In this document: positions 6,569-6,653 of the stretch, in pieces
Numbering within the stretch: position 1 is the first letter of the stretch
Layout: every line of letters begins with the position of its first letter
Assembly (NCBI GenBank): GCA_030586765.1
Contig: JAUQZZ010000109.1
Coordinates: 1 to 6,653, forward strand
Length of the DNA stretch: 6,653 nt
DNA from: Candidatus Brocadiales bacterium
Lineage (GTDB): Bacteria > Planctomycetota > Brocadiia > Brocadiales > Bathyanammoxibiaceae
Reading direction: 5' to 3'
Position numbers and translations under genes: made by a program
Notes under the pieces: generated by a model
Told to the model about the DNA's origin: nothing
Seen by the model: the letters and a program-made list of their open reading frames with translations, nothing else
The model's database searches: none

Positions 6569-6653
6569 ATGGCTGCACCCCTTGAAGAGTGGGTCGAAGA
6601 GGTAGCAAGACTTACTCAACCAGACAAAATCTACTGGTGCGACGGTTCAGAAG
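6569..6653 (+). CDS. pckG: Phosphoenolpyruvate carboxykinase (GTP), N-terminal fragment
   Basis: Only the first 28 codons are in the window; the gene runs off the right edge. GTP-type PEP carboxykinase interconverts oxaloacetate and phosphoenolpyruvate with GTP/GDP and CO2, linking gluconeogenesis and anaplerosis, in the cytoplasm. The visible segment EEWVEEVARLTQPDKIYWCD, followed by GSE, is the characteristic N-terminal motif of the GTP-dependent family (WV-x2-VA-x-LTQPD-x-I-x-W-C/V-DGSE); the ATP-dependent enzyme PckA does not have it. The ATG follows GGAGAAAGGA (6551-6560) with an 8-base spacer, a good ribosome-binding site. A promoter candidate lies about 30 to 58 bases upstream. The rest of the enzyme (about 600 residues) is not seen, so integrity cannot be judged. 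Confidence 0.88.
   Translation, partial: MAAPLEEWVEEVARLTQPDKIYWCDGSE

Overview
The window is a gene-dense bacterial chromosome segment of moderate GC. It has Shine-Dalgarno-led genes, GTG and TTG starts, and frequent AGG/AGA (Arg) and ATA (Ile) codons. This codon choice, the GTP-type PEP carboxykinase and the archaeal/Nth-like endonuclease III motif fit an anaerobic, possibly thermophilic bacterium (Moorella-like Firmicutes or another deep lineage). The sequence alone does not fix the taxon. Nothing phage-like, no transposase, no CRISPR array and no rRNA or tRNA was seen.

Layout from left to right. (1) Bases 1-165 hold no convincing gene. (2) A 91-residue Cys/His-rich small protein (+, 166-441) converges on threonine synthase thrC (-, 438-1817), and their stop codons overlap in a CTAG. 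(3) A short divergent control region (1818-2040) carries two near-consensus sigma-70/A-type promoters back to back: TTGAAA-17-TATAAT for thrC and TTGACA-16-TATAAT for a 59-residue unknown small protein (2041-2220). A perfect palindrome lies over the thrC -35 element. (4) After a 128-base gap with two inverted repeats comes endonuclease III (nth, +, to 3026). It converges on a minus-strand cluster with stop codons overlapping in a TTAA. (5) The minus-strand cluster, in transcription order, is a short doubtful ORF (from 6113), a J-domain/TPR protein (5947-5102), SAICAR synthase purC (5102-4203) and a 391-residue protein with a PD-(D/E)XK nuclease-like core (4198-3023). The last three are packed with a 1-base overlap and a 4-base gap, so they are probably one operon. 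(6) Bases 6114-6568 are a long gap with an AT-rich promoter-like zone, about 290 bases of nested inverted repeats that look like a structured RNA or leader, and a 27-codon ORF ending 4 bases before the last gene. (7) The right edge holds the first 28 codons of GTP-type PEP carboxykinase (pckG).

The recognised genes are housekeeping: threonine and purine synthesis, base-excision repair, a co-chaperone and gluconeogenesis/anaplerosis. No complete new system is evident. The parts most worth a second look are the structured region upstream of pckG, the nuclease-like protein at the end of the purC operon, and the strongly promoted 59-residue protein next to thrC.
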